Assembly (NCBI GenBank): GCA_937885345.1
Contig: CAKZZH010000044.1
Coordinates: 1 to 20,127 of the forward strand
Direction: 5' to 3'
Origin: an uncultured Lachnospiraceae bacterium
Lineage (GTDB): Bacteria; Bacillota; Clostridia; Lachnospirales; Lachnospiraceae
DNA length: 20,127 bases
Shown here: positions 1 to 8,474 of the stretch, in pieces
Layout: every line of letters starts with the position of its first letter
Position numbering within the stretch: the stretch's first letter is position 1
The notes under the pieces: model-generated
What the model was told of the DNA's origin: nothing
The model's input: the letters and a program-made list of their open reading frames with translations, nothing else
Database searches by the model: none
Translations under genes and position numbers: made by a program

Positions 1-366
1 CCCAAGACACAGAAAAGCATTCGCACTGTCACAATCCCGAAGCTCCTTTGTGATTGCTTGAAGGACTACATGGCCCAGTGCTTTGACCTCCAGCCGAAGG
101 ATCGTCTGTTCCCCTACGGCAAGACCTATCTATATCGGGAGATGGTAAGAGGCTGTGAAATCTCCGGTGTAAAGAAGATTCGCGTTCATGACCTGCGTCA
201 CAGCCACGCGGCTGCCCTGATCGAAATGAACGTCGCGCCGAAGCTCCTGCAAGATCGGCTCGGCCATGAGCGCATCCAGACCACTCTGGACACCTACGGC
301 CACCTTTATCCGAATGCGCAGGCAGAAGTAGCCAGACAGCTTGAGGAATTCATGTCCCAGGCTTGA
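1..366 (+). CDS. Tyrosine recombinase (phage/ICE integrase), C-terminal part, 5' end off the window
   Basis: Frame 1 is open from the first base and stops at TGA 364-366, so this is the last ~121 residues of a larger integrase. The visible part is the end of the catalytic domain. It has the box II motif HDLRHSH (His and Arg of the active site), then LGHERIQTT (second active-site His), then DTYGHLYP with the nucleophilic Tyr. This order and spacing are typical of the lambda-integrase family; the first catalytic Arg and the N-terminal arm-binding and core-binding domains lie outside the window. These enzymes integrate and excise phages, ICEs and genomic islands. The gene points at the 3' end of guaA, about 110 bases away, which suggests that it is the terminal gene of an integrated element. 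Fold assignment is secure; the type of element is unknown. Confidence 0.93.
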   Translation, partial: PKTQKSIRTVTIPKLLCDCLKDYMAQCFDLQPKDRLFPYGKTYLYREMVRGCEISGVKKIRVHDLRHSHAAALIEMNVAPKLLQDRLGHERIQTTLDTYGHLYPNAQAEVARQLEEFMSQA

Positions 367-367
367 T

Positions 368-406
368 GGCTACAAAAAAGCCCTTCTTTGTAGCCAGTTT
401 GTAGCC
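368..406 (+). repeat. Three copies of TTTGTAGCC; hairpin just after the integrase stop
   Basis: GGCTACAAA at 368-376 is the reverse complement of TTTGTAGCC at 387-395, and the same nonamer is repeated directly at 398-406. The first two arms extend to 12 of 13 paired positions (368-380 with 383-395), starting one base after the integrase stop. It may be a transcription terminator lacking a clean U-tract, or recombinase/accessory-protein binding repeats near the element end. The sequence cannot tell these apart. Confidence 0.6.
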
Positions 407-409
407 ACA

Positions 410-457
410 GAAAAAGCAAAATCCCGGAAAACTCTGTAATTTCAAGGCTTTCCGGGA
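410..457 (-). terminator. Intrinsic terminator downstream of guaA
   Basis: TCCCGGAAA (422-430) and TTTCCGGGA (449-457) form a perfect 9-bp stem with an 18-base loop. On the minus strand the stem is followed by a T-rich run (TTTTGCTTTTTC, 410-421), the layout of a rho-independent terminator for transcripts leaving guaA. It lies between the integrase and guaA, so it may belong to the integrated element rather than to the original host locus. Confidence 0.65.
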
Positions 458-476
458 CTCAGAAACTAAATAATCT

Positions 477-500
477 TTATTCCCACTCAATGGTTCCGGG
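477..500. other. Probable attachment-site region: 3' end of guaA
   Basis: The last codons of guaA (…TIEWE-stop) are intact here, and an outward-facing integrase ends about 110 bases away. The guaA 3' end is an established insertion target for genomic islands and ICEs, which rebuild the gene end on integration. The second attachment copy would be beyond base 1 and is not visible, so the exact core and limits are inferred. Confidence 0.5.
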
Positions 501-2120
501 CGGTTTTGAGCTGATGTCGTAGAGTACGCGGTTGACGCCGCGGACTTCGTTGATGATACGGCTCATTACGGTTTGAAGGACTTCCCACGGGATGTTGGCC
601 GCTTCCGCAGTCATAAAATCCACAGTCGAAACGCCGCGGAGAGCCACAGCATAATCGTAGGTTCGCTCATCGCCCATAACACCGACAGAACGCATATTGG
701 TAAGCGCCGCAAAATACTGGTTGGGCATCCAGGGAGGATTCTCGCCGTCCGTTCTGCGATAGTGATGGATGCTTCCGTCATCATCTGTTTGGGTGTATTC
801 TACGCACGTCGCATTCTTGCGCCATTCTTCGGCTGCTTTATCAATCTCCTCGCGGTAGATGGCATCGGCATCCTGAACCATGCGCACCTTCTCGGGTGTG
901 ATTTCACCGATGATCCTGATTCCGAGTCCCGGACCGGGGAAGGGCTGGCGGAATACGAGTTTCTTGGGGATTCCGAGTTCAAGTCCTACCTTACGCACCT
1001 CATCTTTAAACAGATTTCTCAAGGGCTCAATGATCTCTTTAAAATCCACAACGGAAGGCAATCCGCCGACATTGTGGTGACTCTTGATAACAGCCGATTC
1101 GCCGCCGAGTCCGCTTTCTACAACATCGGGGTAGATCGTGCCCTGAACAAGATAGTCAACAGCGCCGATTTTGTGCGCCTCTTCCTCGAATACTCTTATG
1201 AACTCTTCGCCGATTATCTTACGCTTGCGCTCGGGCTCTGTTACACCGGCAAGTTTGTCGTAAAAGCGCTGCTGCGCGTTAACTCGTATAAAATTAAGTT
1301 CATAGGGGCCGTTTGGTCCGAAGACTTCTTCGACCTCATCACCCTCATTCTTGCGGAGAAGGCCATGATCGACAAAGACGCAGGTGAGCTGATTACCGAT
1401 CGCTTTGGAAAGAAGGACCGCAGCCACAGAAGAATCAACACCGCCGGAAAGTGCGCAGAGCACTTTGCCGTCACCGACTTTCTCTCTGATGTCACGGATC
1501 TGTACTTCCACGAAGGAATCCATTCTCCAGCTTCCCTCACAGCCGCAAATATCGCGGACAAAATTGTAAATCATCTTTGTTCCTTCGGGGGTGTGAAGAA
1601 CCTCCGGATGGAACTGTATTCCGTAAAGCTTTGCCGAAGGTTTCTCGGCAACGGCAACAGGACAATTATCGGAATGTGCCGTGGATTCAAAGCCGGGCGC
1701 AAGCTGCGAAATATAATCAAAATGGCTCATCCATACCTGAGTACGGGGTGTTACGCCTTTAAGAAGCGCAGAATCAGGGGCAGTGACGTCGATCATTATT
1801 TTACCGTATTCACGATTATCCGCTCTCTGAACCTTGCCTCCGAGCACGTGCTGCATAAGCTGCGCGCCGTAGCAAAGTCCGAGCACGGGAACGCCCATAT
1901 TAAAAAGTTCGGGTGAACAAGTCGCCGCGCCTTCCTCATAGCAGCTTGCAGGGCCGCCGGTTAGGATGATGCCCTTGGGATTCATCTCCTTGATCTTATC
2001 AAGCGGTGTCCTGTATGAATAGATTTCGCAGTAGACATTGCACTCTCTTACTCTTCGTGCGACCAGCTGATTATACTGACCGCCAAAATCAATCACCAAC
2101 ACTTTTTCCGATGTGTCCAT
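477..2120 (-). CDS. guaA: GMP synthase (glutamine-hydrolysing), GuaA
   Basis: Cytosolic enzyme of purine synthesis that converts XMP to GMP using ATP and glutamine. Residues 1-190 are the class I glutamine amidotransferase domain: nucleophile Cys83 in GLCYGAQL, and His171 and Glu173 in GIQFHPE. The ATP-pyrophosphatase domain follows, with PP-loop SGGVDSS at 225-231, and the C-terminal dimerisation domain ends in the family-typical PPGTIEWE. At 547 residues it is longer than the usual ~510-525; the excess is a charged insertion around residues 434-466. AGGAG precedes the ATG at a normal distance (aacAGGAGaatatttt). uvrA ends 57 bases upstream with no clear promoter between, so guaA is probably the last gene of the uvrBA transcription unit. 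The 3' end also serves as the likely integration site. Confidence 0.97.
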   Translation of the reverse strand: MDTSEKVLVIDFGGQYNQLVARRVRECNVYCEIYSYRTPLDKIKEMNPKGIILTGGPASCYEEGAATCSPELFNMGVPVLGLCYGAQLMQHVLGGKVQRADNREYGKIMIDVTAPDSALLKGVTPRTQVWMSHFDYISQLAPGFESTAHSDNCPVAVAEKPSAKLYGIQFHPEVLHTPEGTKMIYNFVRDICGCEGSWRMDSFVEVQIRDIREKVGDGKVLCALSGGVDSSVAAVLLSKAIGNQLTCVFVDHGLLRKNEGDEVEEVFGPNGPYELNFIRVNAQQRFYDKLAGVTEPERKRKIIGEEFIRVFEEEAHKIGAVDYLVQGTIYPDVVESGLGGESAVIKSHHNVGGLPSVVDFKEIIEPLRNLFKDEVRKVGLELGIPKKLVFRQPFPGPGLGIRIIGEITPEKVRMVQDADAIYREEIDKAAEEWRKNATCVEYTQTDDDGSIHHYRRTDGENPPWMPNQYFAALTNMRSVGVMGDERTYDYAVALRGVSTVDFMTAEAANIPWEVLQTVMSRIINEVRGVNRVLYDISSKPPGTIEWE

Positions 2121-2154
2121 AAAATATTCTCCTGTTATAAGAATTAAACCGTCG

Positions 2155-2173
2155 CGGCAGGTTGCGCCTGCCG
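2155..2173 (-). other. GC-rich hairpin between uvrA and guaA
   Basis: CGGCAGG (2155-2161) and CCTGCCG (2167-2173) form a perfect 7-bp stem with a 5-base loop, four bases beyond the uvrA stop codon. No U-run follows, so it is a poor terminator. An RNA-stability or partial-attenuation hairpin is more plausible. Confidence 0.5.
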
Positions 2174-2177
2174 GCGC

Positions 2178-5153
2178 TTACTTACGTTCAAGCAATTTCT
2201 TGATGTACTGTCCGGTGTAGGACTTCTTGCATTTGGCGATATCTTCAGGGGTTCCGGTCGCTATAACCGTACCTCCTCTGTCGCCTCCGTCAGGTCCCAT
2301 ATCTATTATATAATCCGCAGTTTTGATCACGTCAAGATTATGTTCGATGACAACCACGGTATTTCCACCCTCGGTGAGCTTATGAAGAATCTCTACAAGC
2401 TTGTGAACATCGGCAAAATGAAGGCCTGTCGTAGGTTCATCCAGGATGTAAATCGTCTTACCGGTAGAGCGTCTGGATAGTTCTGCAGCTAACTTTATTC
2501 GCTGCGCTTCTCCTCCGGAGAGCTCCGTAGAGGGCTGTCCGAGCTTAATGTAGGAGAGACCGACATCGTAGAGGGTCTGGATTTTATCGCGAATCTTGGG
2601 AACATTCGCAAAGAAAGGAAGTGCCTCTTCCACGGTCATATCAAGCACATCGTAGATGCTCTTGCCTTTGTATTTTACCTCCAAAGTCTCGCGATTATAA
2701 CGCTTGCCGCCGCAGACCTCGCAAGGAACATAGACATCAGGAAGGAAGTGCATCTCTATCTTGATGATCCCGTCACCCGCGCAGGCTTCGCATCGTCCGC
2801 CCTTAACATTGAACGAGAATCTTCCCTTGCTGTAACCCATTGCCTTGGCATCCGAAGTGCCCGCAAAGATGTCCCTTATCAGATCAAATACACCCGTATA
2901 AGTCGCAGGATTCGATCGTGGAGTCCTTCCTATCGGGGACTGGTCGATATTGATCACTTTATCAAGCTTATCAATGCCGAGAACGGTATCGTGATCGCCC
3001 GCAATGCACCTCGCACGATTAAGCTTCTTGGCAAGATGCTTATAGAGGATCTCGTTTATAAGAGATGATTTGCCTGAGCCTGAAACGCCCGTAACACAGG
3101 TCATTATGCCAAGCGGTATGTCCACATCTATATTCTTGAGATTGTTCTGTCTCGCGCCTTTGATCGTTATGAAACCGGCCGGGTTCTTACGCTTTGCCGG
3201 AACCGGAATCTGCTTTCTTCCTGCCAGATAATCGCCCGTTATCGAACCCGGCGTATTCATGATATCCTCGGCCGTTCCGACCGCGATAACCTCGCCGCCG
3301 TGTTCTCCTGCTGCCGGCCCGATATCTACGATATAATCCGCAGCTCTCATTGTGTCCTCATCATGCTCGACAACAATAAGCGTGTTTCCGAGATCGCGGA
3401 GTCTCATAAGTGCCGCCAGCAGCTTGTCATTATCCTTCTGATGAAGCCCGATCGAAGGCTCATCCAGTATATATGCGACACCCACAAGTCCGCTTCCTAT
3501 CTGAGTTGCAAGCCTTATTCTCTGTGCCTCACCACCGGATAAGCTTCCCGTCATTCTCGAAAGTGTCAGATAGTCCAGGCCGACATTATCAAGGAATGCG
3601 ATTCGCGCACGGATCTCTTTGAGAATCTGCTCGCCGATCCTCGCCTGCATGTGGGTTAGCGGAAGATCATTAAAATAATCAACCAGCTTTCTTATGCTCA
3701 TCTCGGTTACCTGGTATATATTCTTATCATTGATCGTTACGGCAAGGGATTCCTTTTTGAGGCGCATTCCTTTACAGGTTGTACAAGGCTTTATCTCCAT
3801 AAAACTCTCATACTCTGCCTTGCTCGTTTCGGAAAATGTTTCGCGGTATCTTCTCTTAACATTCTCGATGAGACCCTCAAAAGCGATAGGATAGTCACCC
3901 TCGCCCCTCTGGCCTTTGTAATGCACATTAACAACCTTATCGGTACCGTAGATAAGTATATCCTGTATTTTAGCGGGATAATCCTCAAACGGAGTCTCGA
4001 GCGAAAACTTAAATTCCTTGGCAAGAGCGTTCAGCATTGCATAGGTAAATGAATGCTTGTCATTGCAGCTCTGCCATCCGAGAACGGTGATCGCTCCGTC
4101 CATGATCGAGAGACTTCTGTCCGGGATCATAAGCTCGGGGTCAAATTCCATTGTAAATCCAAGGCCCGCACAGTCGGGACATGCACCGAAGGGGTTATTG
4201 AAGGAGAAACTCCTGGGCTCAACCTCCGCAACGCTAATACCGCAGTCGGGGCATGCAAAGCTTGTGGAATAGGTAATCTCCTCATGCTTTGTCATGGCGG
4301 ATGCCTTGTTTGAAGAAGCACCGTCCGCGCCCGAAGCATCCCTGTCCACCGGCATGATCATATCGATTATTACCATTCCTTCTGCAAGCGTAAGTGCATT
4401 CTCGATGGACTCGGTAAGTCTCTTATCTATTCCTTCTTTGAGAACAAGTCTGTCGACTATGATCTCAATATTGTGCTTGTTGTTCTTGACCAGCTTGATG
4501 TCTTCCGACAGATCATAGAGATTTCCATCCACGCGTACGCGCACATATCCGCTCTTGATCGCACTTTCGAAGACTTTGGTATGTTCACCCTTACGTCCTC
4601 TTACAACAGGCGCCAGAACCTGGAATTTGGAACCCTCAGGGAACATCTTGATCTGGTCCACCATCTGGTCCACAGTCTGCCTCTTGATCTCACGTCCGCA
4701 TTTGGGACAATGCGGAACACCGCATCTGGCGTAGAGAAGTCTCAGATAATCATATATCTCTGTAACCGTTCCGACCGTTGATCTGGGATTACGGTTTGTG
4801 GATTTCTGATCGATGGAAATCGCGGGGGATAGGCCTTCTATGCTCTCTACATTGGGCTTTTCCATCTGTCCGAGGAACTGTCTTGCATACGAAGAAAGTG
4901 ATTCCATATATCTTCTCTGCCCCTCGGCATAAATGGTATCAAATGCAAGCGAACTCTTGCCCGAACCGGAAAGTCCGGTAAATACGGTAAAAGAATCGCG
5001 CGGTATGTCCACATCGATCCCTTTGAGGTTGTGCTCCTTGGCTCCGCGGATACGGATATATTTACGGTCATCGGAGACAGGTGGCTTAATCCTCGGGGTG
5101 CTCTGCTGTTTATCGGTCTTAGTCGTTTTCTTGGTTTGTGTTTCCTTACTCAT
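2178..5153 (-). CDS. uvrA: Excinuclease ABC subunit A, UvrA
   Basis: DNA-damage sensor of nucleotide excision repair; it loads UvrB at lesions. Visible: Walker A GLSGSGKSS at residues 60-68, a first zinc module (CPKCGRE), the interdomain CPDC…CPDC cysteines, ABC signatures LSGGEAQRIRLA and LSGGEAQRIKLA, the second Walker A GVSGSGKSS, and the essential zinc finger CEAC…CEVC of the UvrB/DNA-binding region. Length is 991 residues against the usual ~940. The excess is a Lys/Thr/Gln-rich N-terminal tail of about 30 residues and a Ser/Ala-rich linker near DASGADGASSNKAS. The ATG overlaps the uvrB stop by 8 bases (AATGAGTAA), so translation is likely coupled. Pairing with uvrB supports the canonical UvrA1 role rather than a UvrA2 paralogue. 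Confidence 0.98.
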   Translation of the reverse strand: MSKETQTKKTTKTDKQQSTPRIKPPVSDDRKYIRIRGAKEHNLKGIDVDIPRDSFTVFTGLSGSGKSSLAFDTIYAEGQRRYMESLSSYARQFLGQMEKPNVESIEGLSPAISIDQKSTNRNPRSTVGTVTEIYDYLRLLYARCGVPHCPKCGREIKRQTVDQMVDQIKMFPEGSKFQVLAPVVRGRKGEHTKVFESAIKSGYVRVRVDGNLYDLSEDIKLVKNNKHNIEIIVDRLVLKEGIDKRLTESIENALTLAEGMVIIDMIMPVDRDASGADGASSNKASAMTKHEEITYSTSFACPDCGISVAEVEPRSFSFNNPFGACPDCAGLGFTMEFDPELMIPDRSLSIMDGAITVLGWQSCNDKHSFTYAMLNALAKEFKFSLETPFEDYPAKIQDILIYGTDKVVNVHYKGQRGEGDYPIAFEGLIENVKRRYRETFSETSKAEYESFMEIKPCTTCKGMRLKKESLAVTINDKNIYQVTEMSIRKLVDYFNDLPLTHMQARIGEQILKEIRARIAFLDNVGLDYLTLSRMTGSLSGGEAQRIRLATQIGSGLVGVAYILDEPSIGLHQKDNDKLLAALMRLRDLGNTLIVVEHDEDTMRAADYIVDIGPAAGEHGGEVIAVGTAEDIMNTPGSITGDYLAGRKQIPVPAKRKNPAGFITIKGARQNNLKNIDVDIPLGIMTCVTGVSGSGKSSLINEILYKHLAKKLNRARCIAGDHDTVLGIDKLDKVINIDQSPIGRTPRSNPATYTGVFDLIRDIFAGTSDAKAMGYSKGRFSFNVKGGRCEACAGDGIIKIEMHFLPDVYVPCEVCGGKRYNRETLEVKYKGKSIYDVLDMTVEEALPFFANVPKIRDKIQTLYDVGLSYIKLGQPSTELSGGEAQRIKLAAELSRRSTGKTIYILDEPTTGLHFADVHKLVEILHKLTEGGNTVVVIEHNLDVIKTADYIIDMGPDGGDRGGTVIATGTPEDIAKCKKSYTGQYIKKLLERK

Positions 5154-7128
5154 TATCTGCTATCGTCTTCCTGATCTCTGTAATCTTATCACGCAGGTAT
5201 GCTGCTTCCTCAAAATTCAGATCTGCCGCTGCCCTGTACATCTTCTTGTTCAGTTCTGTTATAAGTTTCTCAAGTTCTGTGTTGCTCATATCTTCTATAT
5301 CCTTATCGAGCTTGGTTCTGCTCTCGTTTGCGACCTTGCTTATTGCGATAAGCTCGCGTACCGCCTTCTTGATACTTGTAGGCGTTATGCCATGTTCCTT
5401 GTTATACTGCTGCTGGATCTTCCTTCTTCTATTGGTCTCATCTATGGCAACCTTCATCGAATCGGTCATCATATCGGCATACATTATAACCCTGCCCTGC
5501 GCGTTTCGGGCCGCTCTTCCTATCGTCTGTATAAGAGACGTCTCGCTACGAAGGAAGCCCTCCTTATCGGCATCAAGTATCGCCACAAGCGCTACCTCCG
5601 GTATATCCAGGCCCTCTCTTAAAAGGTTGATCCCGACCAGAACATCGAATTCACCCATTCGCATATCTCTTATTATCTCCGCTCTTTCAAGCGTGTCAAT
5701 ATCGGAATGAAGGTAGCGTACCTTAACACCGTTTTCTTTAAGATAAGTTGTCAGATCCTCGGCCATCCTCTTGGTAAGTGTGGTGATCAGGACTTTATTT
5801 CCGGCCTTGGTCTCCTTGTTGATCTCGGAAAGAAGATCGTCTATCTGACCTTTAGTAGGCTTAACCGTAACCTCGGGATCAAGCAGCCCCGTCGGTCTTA
5901 TAACCTGCACGGCGCGATTTAATTCATGCTCCTCCTCATATTTGGCGGGAGTTGCGGAAACAAAGAGCATCTGGTCTATCTTACTCTCAAACTCCTCAAA
6001 ATTCAGCGGCCTGTTATCAAGGGCCGAGGGAAGTCTGAAACCGTATTCCACAAGCGTTGTCTTACGCGAACGGTCACCATGGTACATTGCCCTTATCTGC
6101 GGGATTGTCATATGGGACTCATCGATTATTATAAGCATATCTTCGGGAAAATAATCCATCAGCGTGTACGGCGGTGCACCCGGTTCGTTACCGATGAGAT
6201 GTCTTGAATAGTTCTCAATACCCGAACAGAAGCCCGTTTCAAGCATCATCTCAACATCAAAATTCGTTCTCTCCGATATCCTCTGCGCCTCGATAAGCTT
6301 GTCCTCACTCTTAAAATAGGCAACTCTCTCCTTAAGCTCCGCCTTTATCGCTTCGGTCGCGGCAAGCATTTTATCGCGGGCGACAACATAATGAGAGGCC
6401 GGGAATATCGCGATGTGCTTAAGCTCGGCCTTGGCCTGACCGGTGAGTGAATCAGTCTCTACGATCCTATCGATCTCATCACCGAAAAACTCGATCCTTA
6501 CGGCTTTATCATCGCTGCCTGCAGGGAAGACTTCAAGCACATCACCCCTTACTCTGAAGGTGCCCCGGTGAAAATCCATATCGCCTCTGACATACTGAAG
6601 TTCGACAAGACGATGTATTATCTCATCCCTGTCCTTTTCCATTCCGGGGCGAAGAGAAATTACCATATTCCTGTAATCTATCGGGCTTCCGAGACCGTAT
6701 ATGCAGGAAACGGACGCAACAATAACAACATCCCTTCTCTCGGAAAGTGCTGCGGTTGCGGAATGTCTGAGCTTGTCGATCTCATCATTGATTGCGGAAT
6801 CCTTCTCGATATAGGTATCCGTTGAGGGAACATAGGCCTCCGGCTGATAGTAATCATAGTAGGATACAAAATACTCTACCGCATTCTCAGGGAAAAACTC
6901 CTTCATCTCCCCGTAGAGCTGACCGGCAAGCGTTTTATTATGCGCGATAATAAGCGTGGGACGATTAAGTGCCGCGATCACATTAGCCATGGTGAAGGTC
7001 TTACCGGAACCTGTAACACCGAGTAAAGTTTGAAATTGGTTGCCGGCCTTAAAACCGTCAACCAATTTCTTAATAGCCTGCGGCTGATCGCCGGTTGGCT
7101 GATATTCAGAATGTAATTTAAAATCCAT
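5146..7128 (-). CDS. uvrB: Excinuclease ABC subunit B, UvrB
   Basis: Helicase-like damage-verification subunit that is handed the lesion by UvrA and then recruits UvrC. The 660-residue length is normal. Near the N-terminus are GVTGSGKTF (Walker A, residues 37-45), the IIAHNKTLAGQL motif, and the β-hairpin region SYYDYYQPEAYVP that clamps one DNA strand. The DESH box (IIIDESH) and helicase motifs follow (LFVSATP, GINLLREGLDIPE, QTIGRAARN). The C-terminal UVR motif (LNFEEAAYLRDKI) binds UvrC. The start is ATG at 7128 with AGGA about 13 bases upstream. The gene lies 47 bases after the S41 protease gene and overlaps uvrA. No LexA-type box is evident in that gap, so expression is probably from the upstream operon promoter. 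Confidence 0.98.
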   Translation of the reverse strand: MDFKLHSEYQPTGDQPQAIKKLVDGFKAGNQFQTLLGVTGSGKTFTMANVIAALNRPTLIIAHNKTLAGQLYGEMKEFFPENAVEYFVSYYDYYQPEAYVPSTDTYIEKDSAINDEIDKLRHSATAALSERRDVVIVASVSCIYGLGSPIDYRNMVISLRPGMEKDRDEIIHRLVELQYVRGDMDFHRGTFRVRGDVLEVFPAGSDDKAVRIEFFGDEIDRIVETDSLTGQAKAELKHIAIFPASHYVVARDKMLAATEAIKAELKERVAYFKSEDKLIEAQRISERTNFDVEMMLETGFCSGIENYSRHLIGNEPGAPPYTLMDYFPEDMLIIIDESHMTIPQIRAMYHGDRSRKTTLVEYGFRLPSALDNRPLNFEEFESKIDQMLFVSATPAKYEEEHELNRAVQVIRPTGLLDPEVTVKPTKGQIDDLLSEINKETKAGNKVLITTLTKRMAEDLTTYLKENGVKVRYLHSDIDTLERAEIIRDMRMGEFDVLVGINLLREGLDIPEVALVAILDADKEGFLRSETSLIQTIGRAARNAQGRVIMYADMMTDSMKVAIDETNRRRKIQQQYNKEHGITPTSIKKAVRELIAISKVANESRTKLDKDIEDMSNTELEKLITELNKKMYRAAADLNFEEAAYLRDKITEIRKTIADNE

Positions 7129-7175
7129 ATTGCTTATAAGTCCTCATAGATACATCGTTATGTGCAGTCACCGTC

Positions 7176-8444
7176 CTACTGCATGACTTTGGTCAGATAC
7201 TCTATCGCCGCATCAAGCTGCGTATCGGTTCCGTCTGTAGTATACGCCTCTTCGTCAAATTCAACAACCTGATCAGGGGTGATGCCAATGCCATGAATAT
7301 TATTACCGTTGGGTGTGTAATAATTCTGAATGGTTAATTTGAGACCGGAGCCGTCCGCAAGAGGAATAGTAACCTGTACAACGCCCTTTCCAAAGGTCTG
7401 GGCTCCAATTATCTCGGCAGCATCGTAATCCTGCATCGCACCCGCAAAAATCTCGGATGCACTTGCCGTGTTCTCATTTACAAGAACTGCGCAGGGGATG
7501 TCGAGCTTTGCCGCCTCATCGGAATTATAATCCATCCTGTTGCCTTTGGCATCCATGGTATATACCAAAACGCCTTCCGGAAGCAGTTCATCGAGCATAT
7601 CGGTCGTTACATTTACAAGTCCTCCGCCGTTGTTGCGAAGATCAATTATAAGACCTTTCATGCCTTGCGATACCAGATCGTCATATGCCTCGGAGAATTG
7701 ATCCGTGGTTACCGAATCAAAAGAGACTACTTCTATATATCCGATATTGTTATCAAGAAGTGTGTACCATACGGTATCTACATCAACAACCGCTCTGGTT
7801 ACGGTAACTTCAAAGGTTTCATCAGTAGATTCACGGTATATTTTAAGATTTACGGTTGTTCCGGCCTCGCCGCGAAAAAGTGTCGCTACAGTTTCATCAA
7901 GATCCGTACCTGTTATCTCAACGCCATCTGCTTCAAGAATTATATCCCCGGGCTCAAGGCCTGCCTTCTCGGCCGGGGAATCGCTGTAACATCTGAGTAT
8001 TACAACCTCTCCTGTATCCGCATACTGCGAAACGATCGCACCCAGTCCACTGTACTGACCGGTTGCGGATTCCATAAGAGCGGCGTACTCTTTGGCCGTA
8101 TAATAAGCGGTATAAGGATCGTCAAGCGCGGCTATTGCGGCCTTGTACAAAGCTTCATTGACCGCCTCGGCATCATAATCATATAAAAAGAGCTGATCCA
8201 CATATGAAAAAAGTTTGGAAAGCTTGGCAAGCGCTTCTTCATCAAGTACATGGGCTTCTCCGCCTGAATCCGATGCGTAGGATGACGTTTGAGTACCGGA
8301 AGCAGCGGCCGTCGCCACTTTCTTGAGAGTGATGATCGTGGGCACACATATTATGCCTGTAACAATAACTCCTATAAGAACTCCGATAAGAATTCCAAGG
8401 ACCGTTTTACCGGAAGAAGCCGGTTTATTTAAATCTTCGTTCAT
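7176..8444 (-). CDS. S41 family C-terminal processing peptidase (CtpA/CtpB-like)
   Basis: Membrane-anchored serine protease that trims or degrades extracytoplasmic proteins. A single membrane segment at about residues 14-40 (TVLGILIGVLIGVIVTG…) anchors it, with a Ser/Ala/Gly linker to about 62. A PDZ domain starts near residue 130 (QYSGLGA…SPAEKAGLEPGDIILEADG), followed by the protease domain. The Ser-Lys-Gln catalytic set is visible: Ser328 in NTASASEIFAGAMQDY, Lys353 in TFGKG and Gln357; the Ser-Lys spacing of 25 matches Prc and CtpB. Length (422) is usual. AGAGGA precedes the ATG. It follows the M23 hydrolase gene by 30 bases; ctp genes are regular neighbours of ftsEX in Firmicutes, where such proteases can regulate wall hydrolases. 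The actual substrate here is unknown. Confidence 0.95.
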   Translation of the reverse strand: MNEDLNKPASSGKTVLGILIGVLIGVIVTGIICVPTIITLKKVATAAASGTQTSSYASDSGGEAHVLDEEALAKLSKLFSYVDQLFLYDYDAEAVNEALYKAAIAALDDPYTAYYTAKEYAALMESATGQYSGLGAIVSQYADTGEVVILRCYSDSPAEKAGLEPGDIILEADGVEITGTDLDETVATLFRGEAGTTVNLKIYRESTDETFEVTVTRAVVDVDTVWYTLLDNNIGYIEVVSFDSVTTDQFSEAYDDLVSQGMKGLIIDLRNNGGGLVNVTTDMLDELLPEGVLVYTMDAKGNRMDYNSDEAAKLDIPCAVLVNENTASASEIFAGAMQDYDAAEIIGAQTFGKGVVQVTIPLADGSGLKLTIQNYYTPNGNNIHGIGITPDQVVEFDEEAYTTDGTDTQLDAAIEYLTKVMQ

Positions 8445-8474
8445 CTATTATTCCTCTGATGTTATGAATAAAGC

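Noticed and set aside
573..1916. Long open frame (447 codons) antisense to guaA
   Set aside because: It lies entirely over a clear guaA gene, has no SD and no recognisable motifs; long antisense frames arise from the codon bias of conserved genes.
4933..5710. Hydrophobic plus-strand frames over the uvrA/uvrB junction that look membrane-like
   Set aside because: They are complementary readings of Lys/Glu-rich UvrA and UvrB coding sequence; no SD or promoter supports them.
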